A stretch of 64,000 nt of DNA, from positions 20,813 through 84,812 of the forward strand of contig DASYKU010000019.1 in the NCBI GenBank assembly GCA_035995165.1. The letters run 5' to 3'. Source of the DNA: Mycobacteriales bacterium (GTDB lineage Bacteria; Actinomycetota; Actinomycetes; Mycobacteriales; CADCTP01). A program made the position numbers and the translations under genes. Positions 1 to 9,142 of this stretch are shown piece by piece (position 1 is the stretch's first letter; every line of letters starts with the position of its first letter). The notes under the pieces are model-generated. The model had not been told where the DNA came from. It saw only the letters and a list, made by a program, of their open reading frames with translations, and did not search any database.

Positions 1-465
1 GCGCTGTCGTTCTCGCTCGGCTACCTGAACGCGGCCGCGTTCGCCCCGGCCGCCGCGGCCGCGGACGGGCTGATGCGCTCGGTGTCCTGGTCGATCGAGG
101 CGGCCGAGCGCAACCCGGCCGCGCGCGCGGTCACCGCGCTCTACCAGCGCCGCTTCAACAGCACGATGACCGAGGCGGCCGCGTCGGCCTTCACCGCGGT
201 GATGACGGTGGCCCAGGCCGCGAACAACGCGGGCAGCACCGACAACCAGCGGATGCGCAGCGCGCTGCTCAGCCTGAACGTGCCGGGCGAGCAGACGATC
301 ATGCCGTGGGCCGGCATCCAGTTCGACGAGACGCACCAGAACACGCTCGCGCAGAGCCTCATCGAGCAGTACCACAACAGCGCGTACAAGATCGTCTACC
401 CGAACGACGCGGCCGGGGCGAACTCGGCCCTGGTCTACCCGGCCCCCAACTCCGTCGGCGGCTGA
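1..465 (+). CDS. ABC transporter substrate-binding protein, branched-chain amino acid type (3' end only)
   Basis: This reading frame is open from the first base to a TGA at 463-465, so only the last 154 residues of a longer protein are seen. The segment 'MPWAGIQFDETHQN' followed by a Gln/Tyr-containing helix and 'YKIVYP' is typical of the C-terminal lobe of LivK-like (Peripla_BP_6) extracellular binding proteins. These capture amino acids, amides or urea for an ABC importer. The N-terminus, signal peptide and partner genes lie upstream of the window. A strong hairpin terminator follows directly, so this gene closes its own transcription unit and is separate from the ABC operon at 730. The family call is fairly sure; the ligand is unknown. 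Confidence 0.75.
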   Translation, partial: ALSFSLGYLNAAAFAPAAAAADGLMRSVSWSIEAAERNPAARAVTALYQRRFNSTMTEAAASAFTAVMTVAQAANNAGSTDNQRMRSALLSLNVPGEQTIMPWAGIQFDETHQNTLAQSLIEQYHNSAYKIVYPNDAAGANSALVYPAPNSVGG

Positions 466-481
466 TCCCTCCCGCTCCACC

Positions 482-520
482 CCGGCCCGGTCACGCCCCC
501 TGAGGGGCGGACCGGGCCGG
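482..520 (+). terminator. Intrinsic terminator after the binding-protein gene
   Basis: An 11-bp perfect inverted repeat (482-492 with 510-520) encloses a second GC-rich stem (GCCCC/GGGGC) and is followed by TTT. It lies 17 bases after the stop at 465. Confidence 0.8.
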
Positions 521-573
521 TTTCATGGTCGGGTCGGGTGCGTACTCCGATCGGGCTAGTACCTGGGGGCCGC

Positions 574-696
574 GGTCACTGGCCGGATGCCCCCACTTGC
601 CTGTGCACACAGCTCGTTGGGTACGGTCACTAGTCAAGTGACCTGATCCCGCCCTTCTCGGACACACGTCGTGATGAAGGCTTGTCTCCGGTCACT
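574..696 (+). promoter_or_regulatory. Cluster of GGTCACT half-sites, candidate operator region
   Basis: The heptamer GGTCACT occurs at 574-580, 625-631 and 690-696. The middle copy is paired with an inverted copy at 637-643, giving the 19-base palindrome GGTCACTagtcaAGTGACC. All lie in the leader of the ABC operon that starts at 730. The same heptamer occurs on the minus strand at 9149-9143, upstream of the opposing operon. This spacing and repetition suggest binding sites of a dimeric regulator; no regulator gene is identified next to them. Confidence 0.45.
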
Positions 697-729
697 ACGA
701 GTGAGTTAGAGAAGGGTCGAGGCCGGATC

Positions 730-1530
730 ATGGACGGCAGCGCCATGGCGCGCTCTTCGGCGACTCTGCCGACCGCCCTGAACTTCAGCGGGGTGGCCAA
801 GCGGTTCGCCACCGGCACCCTCGCGATGTCCGGCATCGACCTGCGGCTGCGGCCCGGCGAGTTCGTGGGGATCGTCGGTCCGTCCGGCTGCGGCAAGAGC
901 ACGCTGCTGCGGCTGGCGGCCGGGCTCAGCAAGCCGACCAGCGGCACGGTCGAGGTCGCGGCCGGTCGCCCCGGGTACGTCTTCCAGGACCCGGTGCTAC
1001 TCCCCTGGCGTTCGGTCGCCCGCAACATCGAGCTGCCCGCGGAACTGCGCGAGCTGCCCAAGCGGGACCGCCGGCGCCGGGTGGCCGAGGCCATCGACCT
1101 GGTCGGTCTGAACGGGTTCGAGCGGCACCTGCCCCGGATGCTCTCCGGCGGCATGAAGATGCGGGTCTCGCTGGCCCGCGCACTGCTGCTCGACCCGGAC
1201 CTGCTGCTGTTCGACGAGCCGTTCGGCGCGCTCGACGAGCTCACCCGGGAGCGGCTCAACGACGAGCTGCTCCGGCTCTACACGGCCCGGCGCTTCACCG
1301 GGCTGTTCGTGACGCACTCGGTCGCGGAGGCGGTCTTCCTCTCTTCCCGGGTCGTGCTCATGTCGCCCCGGCCGGGACGGATCATCGCCGACGTCCCGGT
1401 GCCGTTCGAGTACCCGCGCTCGCGCGGGCTCCGCTTCACCCCCGAGTTCACCGCCCTCACCGCCCGGGTCTCGGCCCGGTTGCGGGGCCTTGACGGTGAC
1501 GAGCCACAGCAGAGCGGTTCCCACACCTGA
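730..1530 (+). CDS. ABC transporter ATP-binding protein, NitT/TauT (SsuB/TauB) family
   Basis: This is the 266-residue ATPase subunit that powers import across the membrane. Walker A (GPSGCGKST) is at residues 50-58, the Q-loop Gln in 'YVFQDP' near 86, the signature 'LSGGM' at 138-142, Walker B ending in 'FDEP' (Asp162-Glu163) and the switch His near 196. The C-terminal 'SPRPGRI' stretch is typical of nitrate/sulfonate/taurine-type ATPases. I chose the ATG at 730 because GAGAAGG lies upstream; an in-frame TTG at 682 is less likely. It heads a three-gene operon, with 11 bases to the binding protein. A second ATPase of the same subfamily lies at 9970-10719. The substrate is unknown. Confidence 0.92.
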   Translation: MDGSAMARSSATLPTALNFSGVAKRFATGTLAMSGIDLRLRPGEFVGIVGPSGCGKSTLLRLAAGLSKPTSGTVEVAAGRPGYVFQDPVLLPWRSVARNIELPAELRELPKRDRRRRVAEAIDLVGLNGFERHLPRMLSGGMKMRVSLARALLLDPDLLLFDEPFGALDELTRERLNDELLRLYTARRFTGLFVTHSVAEAVFLSSRVVLMSPRPGRIIADVPVPFEYPRSRGLRFTPEFTALTARVSARLRGLDGDEPQQSGSHT

Positions 1531-1541
1531 ACAGGAGAGCC

Positions 1542-2723
1542 ATGCGAGCACGCAGGTCCCGGCGGTTCGTCGTGACGGCCTTGGCCGCCGTCACCGCGAT
1601 CATCGCCGCCGGCTGCAGTAATTCCAGCACGGGCTCCGGCGGCCAGACCGTCGCGAGCAGCGCCGCCTCCGGGGGGGCGAGTTCGCTGAAGGGGGTCTGC
1701 CCCGACACCGTGACCTTCCAGACCAACTGGTGGGCCCAGGCCGAGTACGGCGGGCTCTACCGTCTCGTCGGACCGAACCCGACGATCGACGGCGCGAAGA
1801 ACACCGTGACCGGCGCGCTGGTCGACAACGGCACCGACACCGGCGTCAAGATCAAGATCAACGCGGGCGGGCCGGCGAACAACTTCACGCCGTCCACCTC
1901 GCTGCTCTACACCGACAACTCGATCACCTTCGGCGGTGCCGACCTCGACCAGGTCGCGCAGGTCAGCGGCAGCGGCAAGCCGGTGCTGTCGGTGTTCGCC
2001 CCGCTGGACCTGAGCCCGGTCGTGCTGCTCTGGGACCCCAAGCAGCACCCGGACTTCAACACGATCGCCGACATCGGCCAGACCGACACCAAGGTCATCT
2101 ACTTCCAGGGCGCGACGTACATGGCGTACCTGACCGGCGCGGGGCTGCTGCGCCAGAGCCAGGTCGCGCCGAGCTACGGCGGCACCCCGGACCAGTGGAA
2201 GGCCGCGAAGGGCGACCTGGTCCAGCAGGGCTTCGTGACCAACGAGGTCATCCGCTACCAGACCGACCCGTCCGTGTGGGGCAAGCCGGTCTCCTTCCAG
2301 CTGATCGCCGACTCCGGCTACCCGGTCTATCCGGAGACGCTGACCATCCGGCCCGACCGCAAGGCCGAGCTCGCGCCCTGCCTGAAGAAGCTGGTGCCGA
2401 TCATGCAGCGGTCGACGGCGGCGTACTTCGCCAGCTCGGCCCAGACCAACGCGTTCATCGGCGATGTCAACGCCAAGATGCCCAAGTCCTTCGGCTACTC
2501 GAAGGAGCAGGGCGACGCGGCGTTCAAGGCGATGAAGGACAACGCGATCATCGGCAACGGCCGCAACAACGCGGTCGGTGACTTCGACATGACCCGGGTG
2601 CAGCGCATCCTCACCATCGTCACGCCGATCTTCGCGGCGCAGAAGACGCCGATCAAGGACGGGCTGACCCCGGACCAGATGGTCACCAACGAGTTCATCG
2701 ACCCCTCCATCGGGGTGAAGTGA
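1542..2723 (+). CDS. ABC transporter substrate-binding lipoprotein, NMT1/TauA-like
   Basis: This 393-residue extracellular ligand-binding protein starts with an Arg-rich n-region and a hydrophobic core. It ends in a lipobox, with Cys25 in 'IIAAGC', so it should be anchored to the outer membrane face. GGAGAG precedes the ATG. It is a clear paralogue of the protein at 6854-8035: both are exactly 393 residues and share 'FNTIADIGQT', 'APCLKKLVPI' and a 'TNEF-DPSIG' C-terminus. The pair resembles NMT1/THI5 and sulfonate/nitrate binding proteins, which carry small heterocycles or sulfonates. Membership in the importer is supported by the ATPase directly upstream. The ligand is not readable from sequence. 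Confidence 0.88.
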   Translation: MRARRSRRFVVTALAAVTAIIAAGCSNSSTGSGGQTVASSAASGGASSLKGVCPDTVTFQTNWWAQAEYGGLYRLVGPNPTIDGAKNTVTGALVDNGTDTGVKIKINAGGPANNFTPSTSLLYTDNSITFGGADLDQVAQVSGSGKPVLSVFAPLDLSPVVLLWDPKQHPDFNTIADIGQTDTKVIYFQGATYMAYLTGAGLLRQSQVAPSYGGTPDQWKAAKGDLVQQGFVTNEVIRYQTDPSVWGKPVSFQLIADSGYPVYPETLTIRPDRKAELAPCLKKLVPIMQRSTAAYFASSAQTNAFIGDVNAKMPKSFGYSKEQGDAAFKAMKDNAIIGNGRNNAVGDFDMTRVQRILTIVTPIFAAQKTPIKDGLTPDQMVTNEFIDPSIGVK

Positions 2724-3430
2724 CGAGCGAAGGCGCTCTGTTCGACCCGCTCGCCGAGCTCTACGAGCGGTACGCGGAGATCAACGACGGGATCTACCGG
2801 CCGTGGCTCACCCAGGCGGTGGCCACGGCCGGCCCCGGCGGCCCGCAGGCCCGGGCGGTGGACCTGGGCTGCGGGTCGGGCCGGTTCGACGGCCTGCTCG
2901 CCGACCGGTACGGCTCGGTGCTCGCGGTCGACATCGCCGCGCGGGAGATCGAGCTGGCCCGGGCCCGGCACGCCCGGGTCAACGTCACGTACGCCGAGCG
3001 CAGCCTGCTCGACGTGACCCCGGCCGCGGACGGCCGATTCGACCTGGTGTTCAGCGTGAACACGCTGTTCCACCTCCCCGGCCCGGAGCGGGTGCTGGCG
3101 CACGTCCGGGACCTGGTCGCGCCGGGAAGTTGGGCCGTCCTGGTCGACATCGTCTCCGGGGCCGGCGGCGCGCCGACGGCGCCGCTGCTGCGGCGCTGGT
3201 CCGGGGTCAAGGAGGCCGGCCGTACCCTGCGGCGGCGCCGCTCGCTCTCCGACGCCTGGCTGGTGCTGCGGCTGCGTCAGCACCGGGCCTGGATGCGGCA
3301 CACGGCGACGAACAAGCCGCTGACCCGCGACGCCTTCCACATCCTGTACGGAGCGGCGTTCCCAGGCTGCGAGTTCACCGACACCATCGACCCGTACGTG
3401 TGCGCGATCCGCTGGCAACGGCCGGGCTGA
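2720..3430 (+). CDS. Class I SAM-dependent methyltransferase
   Basis: This 236-residue protein has a Rossmann methyltransferase fold. Motif I is 'VDLGCGSGR' near residue 50, followed by an acidic 'VDIA' strand end and the post-motif 'DLVFSVNTLFHL'. Its GTG start overlaps the binding-protein stop by four bases (GTGA), so translation is coupled and the gene belongs to the transport operon. A different methyltransferase sits in the same relation to the second ATPase (9167-9973). The methyl acceptor is unknown; methylation of the imported compound or a breakdown product is inference. It converges on the permease gene with three bases between stops. Confidence 0.85.
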   Translation: MTSEGALFDPLAELYERYAEINDGIYRPWLTQAVATAGPGGPQARAVDLGCGSGRFDGLLADRYGSVLAVDIAAREIELARARHARVNVTYAERSLLDVTPAADGRFDLVFSVNTLFHLPGPERVLAHVRDLVAPGSWAVLVDIVSGAGGAPTAPLLRRWSGVKEAGRTLRRRRSLSDAWLVLRLRQHRAWMRHTATNKPLTRDAFHILYGAAFPGCEFTDTIDPYVCAIRWQRPG

Positions 3431-3433
3431 GCC

Positions 3434-4372
3434 CTACTCCGACAGCGGCTCGCTCGCCGCGGTCTCGTGCCAGGAGCCGACGACCCGCCGGGCGAGCCAG
3501 CCGAAGAACCAGAACACGACCAGGCCGAGCAGCGAGGACAGGATCACCGCGCCGAACAGCTGTTCCGAGCGCAGGTTCTGCCGGTAGACGTCCATCAGCT
3601 GGCCGATGCCGATCGCGCCCTGCTTGAAGAAGAAGTCGCCGACGATCGCGCCGATCACCGACAGCCCGGCCGCGATCCGCAGTCCGGCGAAGATCGCCGG
3701 CAGCGCGGCCGGCCACTCCAGCTTGCGCAGCCGCTTGCCCCGGCCGGCGCCGTAGAGCGTGAACAGGTCGTGGTTGGAGCGGTCGATGCCGCGCAGCCCG
3801 AACAGGGTCGTGCTGATGATCGGGAAGATCGCGATGAGCACGCAGACCAGCGTCCGGCTGAACAGGCCGAAGTCGAACCAGAACCCGATCAGCGGGGCCA
3901 GCGCGAGGATCGGGATGGTCTGCAGCACGACCGCCCACGGGTAGACCGCGCGCTCGACCCAGCGGGCCTGGCTCATGAGCACGGCCAGCCCGATGCCGAG
4001 CACGGCCGCGATCGCCAGGCCCATCATCGCCACCCCGGCGGACAGGCCGAGGGCGCGGAGGAGCACCTCGAGGTTGCCCCGGTCCAGGAACGCGACCTTC
4101 ACGATCCGGTGCGGCGGCGGCAGCAGGAACCGGCGCTCCTCGTCCAGGATCTGGTAGCTGACCAGGTACCAGAGCCCGATCACGAGCGCGAACAGCAGGA
4201 ACGGCGGCAGCGCGAGCCGCAGCAGGGCCAGCGGGCCGCGGCGCCGGCGCGGGAACGGCGCCTCGTCCGTGAGCTCCATCGCGACGAGCTCGTCGGCCCC
4301 GGCGGAGGCCGGGACCGAAGGCCCCGGCGGCCCTGCCGGCCCTGGCGGCACAGTGACCGTGCTGTCGCTCAA
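3434..4372 (-). CDS. ABC transporter permease, NitT/TauT (SsuC/TauC) family
   Basis: This 312-residue membrane subunit has a ~60-residue polar N-terminus and about six hydrophobic segments. The binding-protein-dependent permease 'EAA' loop ('LYGAGRGKRLRKLEWPAAL') near residue 200 docks the ATPase. The region 'VGDFFFKQGAIGIGQLMD' matches the permease at 8110-8982. It is the last gene of a five-gene minus-strand operon, with two bases separating it from the oxygenase gene. It converges with the plus-strand operon that encodes an ATPase and binding protein, so it may complete that importer. Family call firm, substrate unknown. Confidence 0.9.
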   Translation of the reverse strand: MSDSTVTVPPGPAGPPGPSVPASAGADELVAMELTDEAPFPRRRRGPLALLRLALPPFLLFALVIGLWYLVSYQILDEERRFLLPPPHRIVKVAFLDRGNLEVLLRALGLSAGVAMMGLAIAAVLGIGLAVLMSQARWVERAVYPWAVVLQTIPILALAPLIGFWFDFGLFSRTLVCVLIAIFPIISTTLFGLRGIDRSNHDLFTLYGAGRGKRLRKLEWPAALPAIFAGLRIAAGLSVIGAIVGDFFFKQGAIGIGQLMDVYRQNLRSEQLFGAVILSSLLGLVVFWFFGWLARRVVGSWHETAASEPLSE

Positions 4373-4374
4373 CG

Positions 4375-5388
4375 TCAGTGCTCCGGCGAGGCGTACATCA
4401 TGCCGATGCGGTCGGCGAAGTAGTCACCGAACTCGACCGGGGTGCCCTCCTCGGTCCCCGGAGCGGGCGGCAGCGCCGGCCCGACGATCGTCTGTGGCGC
4501 GGGCTGGACGAACACCGGCACCGAGATCCGCTCCGCCCGTTCCGCGCACACCACGCGGTGCAACGCGGAGCGGTAGCGGCCGCCGGAGACCAGCACGAGC
4601 AGGTCGCCCGCGTTCACCACCAGGCCGCCCGGCACGGTCGGCACCGGGATCCAGGCCGTCGGGTTCTCCCGGTCGACGACCTGCAGGCCGCGCTGCCCGG
4701 AATGCAGCAGGCCGGTCATCATGCCGAGGTCGGTGTGCGGACCGAGGCAGCTCTGGTCCGGCAGCGGCACCTTCTTCTGCGGCGGGTAGTGGTTGACGAC
4801 CAGGTTGGTCATCGCGCCCGCACAGAGGCGGGTGAAGTGGTCCGGGGCCAGCCCGAGGTCCTGCGCGTGCAGCGCCAGCAGCGTGAAGATCTGGCTCTCC
4901 ATCGCGGCGAAGTACGCCAGCGCGGACTCGCGGAAGCCCGGGTTGTCCGGGATCCGGTTCGGGTGCACGAACGCGGCCCGGTAGCGCGGCGGCAGGGCCT
5001 GCAGGTCCCGCCAGCCCAGCGCCTCGTCGTACGGGTTGAGGGCCCAGGCCTCGGCCGCGTCCTCGTCGGTGTTCACGCCGATCCCGCTGGCGGCCCGGTA
5101 GCGGGAGGTGAACCCGCGGCGGGTGGCGTCGGCCAGGGACGGGCCCCAGCGCGCCTTCTCCTCCTCGGGCCGGTGGAAGAACTCCAGCGCGGCCTGGTTC
5201 AGCCGGGTGAACACCGGCTCCGGGACGATGTGGTCCACGGCCACGTAGAAGCCGCTGCGGCGCAGCGCGTCGCCGAGCTGGCCGGCGATCTCGGCGCGCC
5301 GTTTCGGGTCGTCCAGACCGGCAAGGCTGATGACCGGGACGTATCCGTCCTCGTTGATCGAGTCGGTGTCCGGGAGCGTGATCGTCAT
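4375..5388 (-). CDS. 2-oxoglutarate/Fe(II)-dependent oxygenase, isopenicillin N synthase-like
   Basis: This 337-residue non-heme iron oxygenase carries the full metal triad: His218-x-Asp220 in 'GPHTDLGMM' and His277 in 'SALHRV'. Arg287-x-Ser289 would bind 2-oxoglutarate. The N-terminal DIOX_N-type region is also present. Enzymes of this family hydroxylate, demethylate or desaturate small molecules with O2 and 2-oxoglutarate. The gene lies between the amidohydrolase and a permease in one operon, so it probably acts on the imported compound. Its ATG is preceded by GGAGGA. Whether the reaction is hydroxylation or oxidative N/O-demethylation cannot be told from sequence. Confidence 0.9.
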   Translation of the reverse strand: MTITLPDTDSINEDGYVPVISLAGLDDPKRRAEIAGQLGDALRRSGFYVAVDHIVPEPVFTRLNQAALEFFHRPEEEKARWGPSLADATRRGFTSRYRAASGIGVNTDEDAAEAWALNPYDEALGWRDLQALPPRYRAAFVHPNRIPDNPGFRESALAYFAAMESQIFTLLALHAQDLGLAPDHFTRLCAGAMTNLVVNHYPPQKKVPLPDQSCLGPHTDLGMMTGLLHSGQRGLQVVDRENPTAWIPVPTVPGGLVVNAGDLLVLVSGGRYRSALHRVVCAERAERISVPVFVQPAPQTIVGPALPPAPGTEEGTPVEFGDYFADRIGMMYASPEH

Positions 5389-5429
5389 CGTTCCTCCTGC
5401 CAGGGTCGGGACAGGCCTCCTTCAGTACG

Positions 5430-6851
5430 CTACCTGCCCGGATCAGCCGGTCGCGTCCCGGCCGGGCCCGGGTCCCGGCGGGCGAGCTCGGAGTCCAGCC
5501 CGGCGTCGCAGGCGAGTTTCACCGCCAGCTCGCGGGCCCGCGGCAGCAGCTCCGCCAGGTCCACGCCGACCGCCCGGCCGCCGGTCACGACCGGCTCGCC
5601 GGCCACCCAGACCGTGTGCACGTCCCGGGGCGAGGCGCAGTAGACCAGCTCCTGGTACGGGTCGTGCACGTTCGACAGCGACGGGCTGGCCTCGGCGAAC
5701 AGCACCAGGTCGGCCTGCTTGCCCGGCTCCAGCGAGCCGATCTCGGCGTCCAGCCCGAGCGCCCGGGCGCCGTCGATGGTCGCCATCGCCAGCACGTCCG
5801 GCGCGGTCAGCGCGGTCGCCTGCAGGTGGTGCACCTTCTGCAGCAGCGCGGCGATCTTCAGCGTCTGCAGCATGTCCTGGCTGTCGTTGCTGGCCGGGCC
5901 GTCCAGGCCGAGCCCGACCGTGACGCCCTCCCGGCGCAGCCGCGGCACCGGCGCCACCCCGGAGGCGAGGATCATGTTCGAGACCGGGTTGTGCGCGACC
6001 GCGACGTCGTGGCGGCGCAGCAGGTCGATGTCGGTGTCGTCGAGCCAGACGCAGTGCGCGGCCACCACCTGGGCGTCGAGCAGGCCGGCCCGGGCGGCGT
6101 ACTCGATCGAGCCCATGCCGCGGTCCATCCGCGACTGGGTGACCTCCTCGCGCACCTCGTGCAGGTGCACGTGCAGCCGCGGGGTGTCCCGCAGCAGCTC
6201 GGCGGTGGCCCCGATCAGCTCGTCCGAGGAGGCCGGCACGGTCGCCAGCCCGACCCGGAACCGGGACCGCCGGGATGCGGCCGCGGCCGCGGCGAGGGCC
6301 TCGTGCTCGGCCAGCACCAGCTTCAGCGGTCGCGGGTTGCTGTCGTCCTGGGCCCCGTACGAGACGTCGCCGCGCAGGCCCAGCTCCTCCAGCGCCTGCA
6401 CCACGCCGGGCGTGGACGGCTCGGCGCCGGGGGCGTGGCAGAACATGTCGGCCACCGTGGTCACCCCGGACAGCGCCGCCTCCGCTCCCTTGAGCAGCGC
6501 CCCGACGTACGCGACCTCGCGGGTGAGGAACGGTTCGATCGGCCCGACGACGTGGACGAACCACTCCCAGAGCGTGTGGGTCTCGCCGATGCCGGTGACC
6601 AGGCCCTCGGAGAAGTGGCCGTGGGTGCTGACGAAGCCCGGGGTGAGGATGCCGGTGCCGTCGCCGGTCACCTCGGCGTCCGGGAAGTCCGCCGCCAGCC
6701 GCGGGTACGGCCCGACCGCGGCGATCCGGTCACCCCGGATCGCCACGGCACCGTCCCGGACGTGCCCGGCCGGCCCGGAGGTCAGCACGTGCCGGGCCCG
6801 GACGAGGAGGGGACGCGCGGGCTCCCGCGCGCCCCCCGACTCGGTCGTCAC
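5430..6851 (-). CDS. Amidohydrolase (SsnA/AtzB/cytosine deaminase-like metal-dependent hydrolase)
   Basis: This 473-residue TIM-barrel hydrolase has its first metal motif 'STHGHF' at His77/His79. Further ligands sit in 'LHVHLHEV' (about 227-231) and 'AAHCVW' (His266), and a catalytic Asp is in 'GLGLDGP' (Asp317). 'AHNPVSNM' is typical of the SsnA/AtzB/TrzN group, which deaminates or dechlorinates purines, triazines and related N-heterocycles. I chose the GTG at 6851. It lies two bases after the upstream binding-protein stop, so the genes are coupled. Context implies hydrolytic deamination of a transported N-heterocycle; the exact substrate is inference. Confidence 0.88.
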   Translation of the reverse strand: MTTESGGAREPARPLLVRARHVLTSGPAGHVRDGAVAIRGDRIAAVGPYPRLAADFPDAEVTGDGTGILTPGFVSTHGHFSEGLVTGIGETHTLWEWFVHVVGPIEPFLTREVAYVGALLKGAEAALSGVTTVADMFCHAPGAEPSTPGVVQALEELGLRGDVSYGAQDDSNPRPLKLVLAEHEALAAAAAASRRSRFRVGLATVPASSDELIGATAELLRDTPRLHVHLHEVREEVTQSRMDRGMGSIEYAARAGLLDAQVVAAHCVWLDDTDIDLLRRHDVAVAHNPVSNMILASGVAPVPRLRREGVTVGLGLDGPASNDSQDMLQTLKIAALLQKVHHLQATALTAPDVLAMATIDGARALGLDAEIGSLEPGKQADLVLFAEASPSLSNVHDPYQELVYCASPRDVHTVWVAGEPVVTGGRAVGVDLAELLPRARELAVKLACDAGLDSELARRDPGPAGTRPADPGR

Positions 6852-6853
6852 CG

Positions 6854-8035
6854 CTACTTGGCGGTCGTGCTCAACCCGATGGACGGGTCGACGAACTCGT
6901 TGGTGTAGAGGTCGGACGGCTGCAGACCGGTCTTGATGGTCTTGCGCTGCGCGGCGAAGATCGGCGTGAGGATGTCGATCATGCGTTGCATCCGGTCGTT
7001 GGCCATGTTGCCCAGCGTCTTGTCCGGGCCGTTGCCGACCAGGCCGAGGTTCTTCAGCGTCTTGACCGCGTAGTCGGCCATGCCCGGCGAGTACGTCCAG
7101 AAGTCGTGCAGGGTCTGGACGGCCTTGATGACCAGCGTGTTGGTCGCGGCCGGGTTGGTGATGAAGTCGACCGAGGCCTGCTGCAGGATCGGCACCAGCT
7201 TCTTCAGGCAGGGCGCCAGCTTCTCCTTGTCGGCCGGCCGGATGCTCAGGGCCTCGCCGTACATCGGGTAGCCGGTGTCGTTGACCAGCTGCAGGTCGGT
7301 GTCGTACGAGTGCCCCTCGACCTCGGCCTTGAAGATGTACGGCTCCGAGGTGGCGAAGCCGGCGTTGGCGATCGCGCCGTCGGAGGCGACGAACTTCGAC
7401 GGCGTGCCGTCGTAGGAGCCGTCGAGCTGGCTGGCCCGCACCAGGCCCGCACCGAGCAGGTACTGCATGTACGTGTCGGTCTGGAAGTACAGGATCTTGG
7501 TGTTGGTCTGGCCGATGTCCGCGATCGTGTTGAAGTCCGGGTGCTTCTTCTTGTCCCAGGCGATCATGATCGGGCTGATCTCCAGCGGCGCGACGACCGC
7601 GAGGGTCGGCTGCGACTGGGAGTTCTGCACGGCCTCGTCGGTGGAGACCTGGCCGAGGGTGATCGACTTGTCCGCGTACATCTGGGCCGAGACCTGCTGG
7701 AAGCCGATGGCGGGGCCGCCGTTGCGGATCTCCACGGTCACGCCGGTGTCCTGACCGGAGGCGACCAGCGGGCCCTTCAGGACCTTCTTGTTCTTGTCGA
7801 CCGTGTAGCCCGGGCCGAGCAGCTGGTAGAGGTTGCCGTACTCGCTCTCGGGGAACCAGTCGGTCTGGATCACCACGTTGGCCGGGCAGACGCCCTTGAG
7901 GCTCAGCGCGGCCCCGGACGCCTTGGGCGCCGGCGCGCTCTGGTCCGTGGTGGTCGAGTTGCTGCTGCACGCCGCGGCGGTCAGCAGCAGCGCGATGCCG
8001 CCTGCCACCATCGGGGCGAGCTTGCGTTGACGCAT
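6854..8035 (-). CDS. ABC transporter substrate-binding lipoprotein, second NMT1-like paralogue
   Basis: This 393-residue lipoprotein has its lipobox Cys at residue 23 ('TAAACSS') and a strong GAGGAG site before the ATG at 8035. It is the same length as, and collinear with, the protein at 1542-2723. The conserved blocks include the 'IADIGQTNTK' strand and the 'NGPDKTLGNM' and 'TNEFVDPSIG' C-terminal part. Upstream is a permease (74 bases) and downstream the amidohydrolase (2 bases). Two diverged receptors of one family in a single locus suggest two related ligands or two affinities for one ligand. Confidence 0.88.
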   Translation of the reverse strand: MRQRKLAPMVAGGIALLLTAAACSSNSTTTDQSAPAPKASGAALSLKGVCPANVVIQTDWFPESEYGNLYQLLGPGYTVDKNKKVLKGPLVASGQDTGVTVEIRNGGPAIGFQQVSAQMYADKSITLGQVSTDEAVQNSQSQPTLAVVAPLEISPIMIAWDKKKHPDFNTIADIGQTNTKILYFQTDTYMQYLLGAGLVRASQLDGSYDGTPSKFVASDGAIANAGFATSEPYIFKAEVEGHSYDTDLQLVNDTGYPMYGEALSIRPADKEKLAPCLKKLVPILQQASVDFITNPAATNTLVIKAVQTLHDFWTYSPGMADYAVKTLKNLGLVGNGPDKTLGNMANDRMQRMIDILTPIFAAQRKTIKTGLQPSDLYTNEFVDPSIGLSTTAK

Positions 8036-8109
8036 CGTTCTCCTCGTGAGGTGCGGGGTTGCTGGCCGGCCCGGGAGCCGGCCTGGGGAGAGGGAGAGAG
8101 AGGGACGGG

Positions 8110-8982
8110 TCAGGCGGGCCTGTCGTACGCCGACGAGCCGTACCAGCCGCCGGTCGCGATCCGGTTGATGGCCCCGAACAGCGAGAACGCCAGCACGCCG
8201 AGGAGAGACGCGGCGAGGGCGGCGCCGAAGAGCTGCTCGGACTGCAACCGGGCCCGGTAGAGGTCGATGAGCACGCCGATCCCGGCCTGGCCCTGCTTGA
8301 AGAAGAAGTCGCCGACGACGGAGCCGACGATCGCGAGCGTGGCCGAGACCTGGAAGCCGGTGAGGATCGCCGGCATCGCCGCCGGCAGCTGCAGCTTCCA
8401 CAGCCGGACCAGCCGGTTGGAGCGGTGCAGCGTGAACAGCTCGTGCTGGCCCCGCTCGGCCGCCTGCAGCCCGAACAGGGTGCTGGAGATGACCGGGAAC
8501 AACGCGATGAGGACCGTCACGATGAGCCGGCTGGTGAGGCCGAAGTCGAACCAGAAGCCGATCACCGGCACCAGCGCGAGCGTGGGCACGCACTGCAGGA
8601 TCACCGCGTACGGGTAGATCGAGCGCTCCACCCAGCGGGCCTGGCTCATCGCGATCCCGAGCGCCATCCCGATCACGATCGAGATGAGCAGGCCGAGCGC
8701 GGCGATCCAGGTCGAGAGCCAGAGCGCGGTGAAGATGTCGGTCCGGTTCTGCGCGTCGAAGAACGACACGATGATCACCCGGTGCGGCGGCGGCAGCAGG
8801 AAGCGCCGATCGGCGTCGAGGAACACGTACGAGATGTAGTACCAGACCCCGAGAACGATCATCAGGGTCACCAACGGTGGGAACCAGGTGGCGAACAGCC
8901 CCCGACGTCGACGTGCCCGTCGGAACGGAGCGCCCACCACCGCTCCTCCACCCGTTTCCGGCAAACGGGTGTCCACGCTCAT
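8110..8982 (-). CDS. ABC transporter permease, second NitT/TauT family paralogue
   Basis: This 290-residue inner-membrane subunit has about six hydrophobic segments and an EAA-type loop around 'HRSNRLVRLWKLQLPAAM'. It shares 'RRFLLPPPHRV' and 'SQARWVERSIYPYAVILQ' with the permease at 3434-4372. The frame is open upstream to 9180, but I chose the ATG at 8982 because GGGAGG lies just before it and the shorter protein matches family length. It is the first gene of the five-gene minus operon, so its upstream region (8983-9166) should hold the operon promoter. Confidence 0.9.
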   Translation of the reverse strand: MSVDTRLPETGGGAVVGAPFRRARRRRGLFATWFPPLVTLMIVLGVWYYISYVFLDADRRFLLPPPHRVIIVSFFDAQNRTDIFTALWLSTWIAALGLLISIVIGMALGIAMSQARWVERSIYPYAVILQCVPTLALVPVIGFWFDFGLTSRLIVTVLIALFPVISSTLFGLQAAERGQHELFTLHRSNRLVRLWKLQLPAAMPAILTGFQVSATLAIVGSVVGDFFFKQGQAGIGVLIDLYRARLQSEQLFGAALAASLLGVLAFSLFGAINRIATGGWYGSSAYDRPA

Positions 8983-9142
8983 CCGAACGCCTCCCGGATC
9001 TCGACCCTGCACGGCGGTCCGCTCGGCGTATATCACGGACGCTGCGTGTCGCCTAAATGTCTCTCTGTAGTCCCCCCGTGTCGACATACCGTATAGCACG
9101 TCACCCGGCTGCGGCATGCGTATGGCGAACTGCATCACGGAG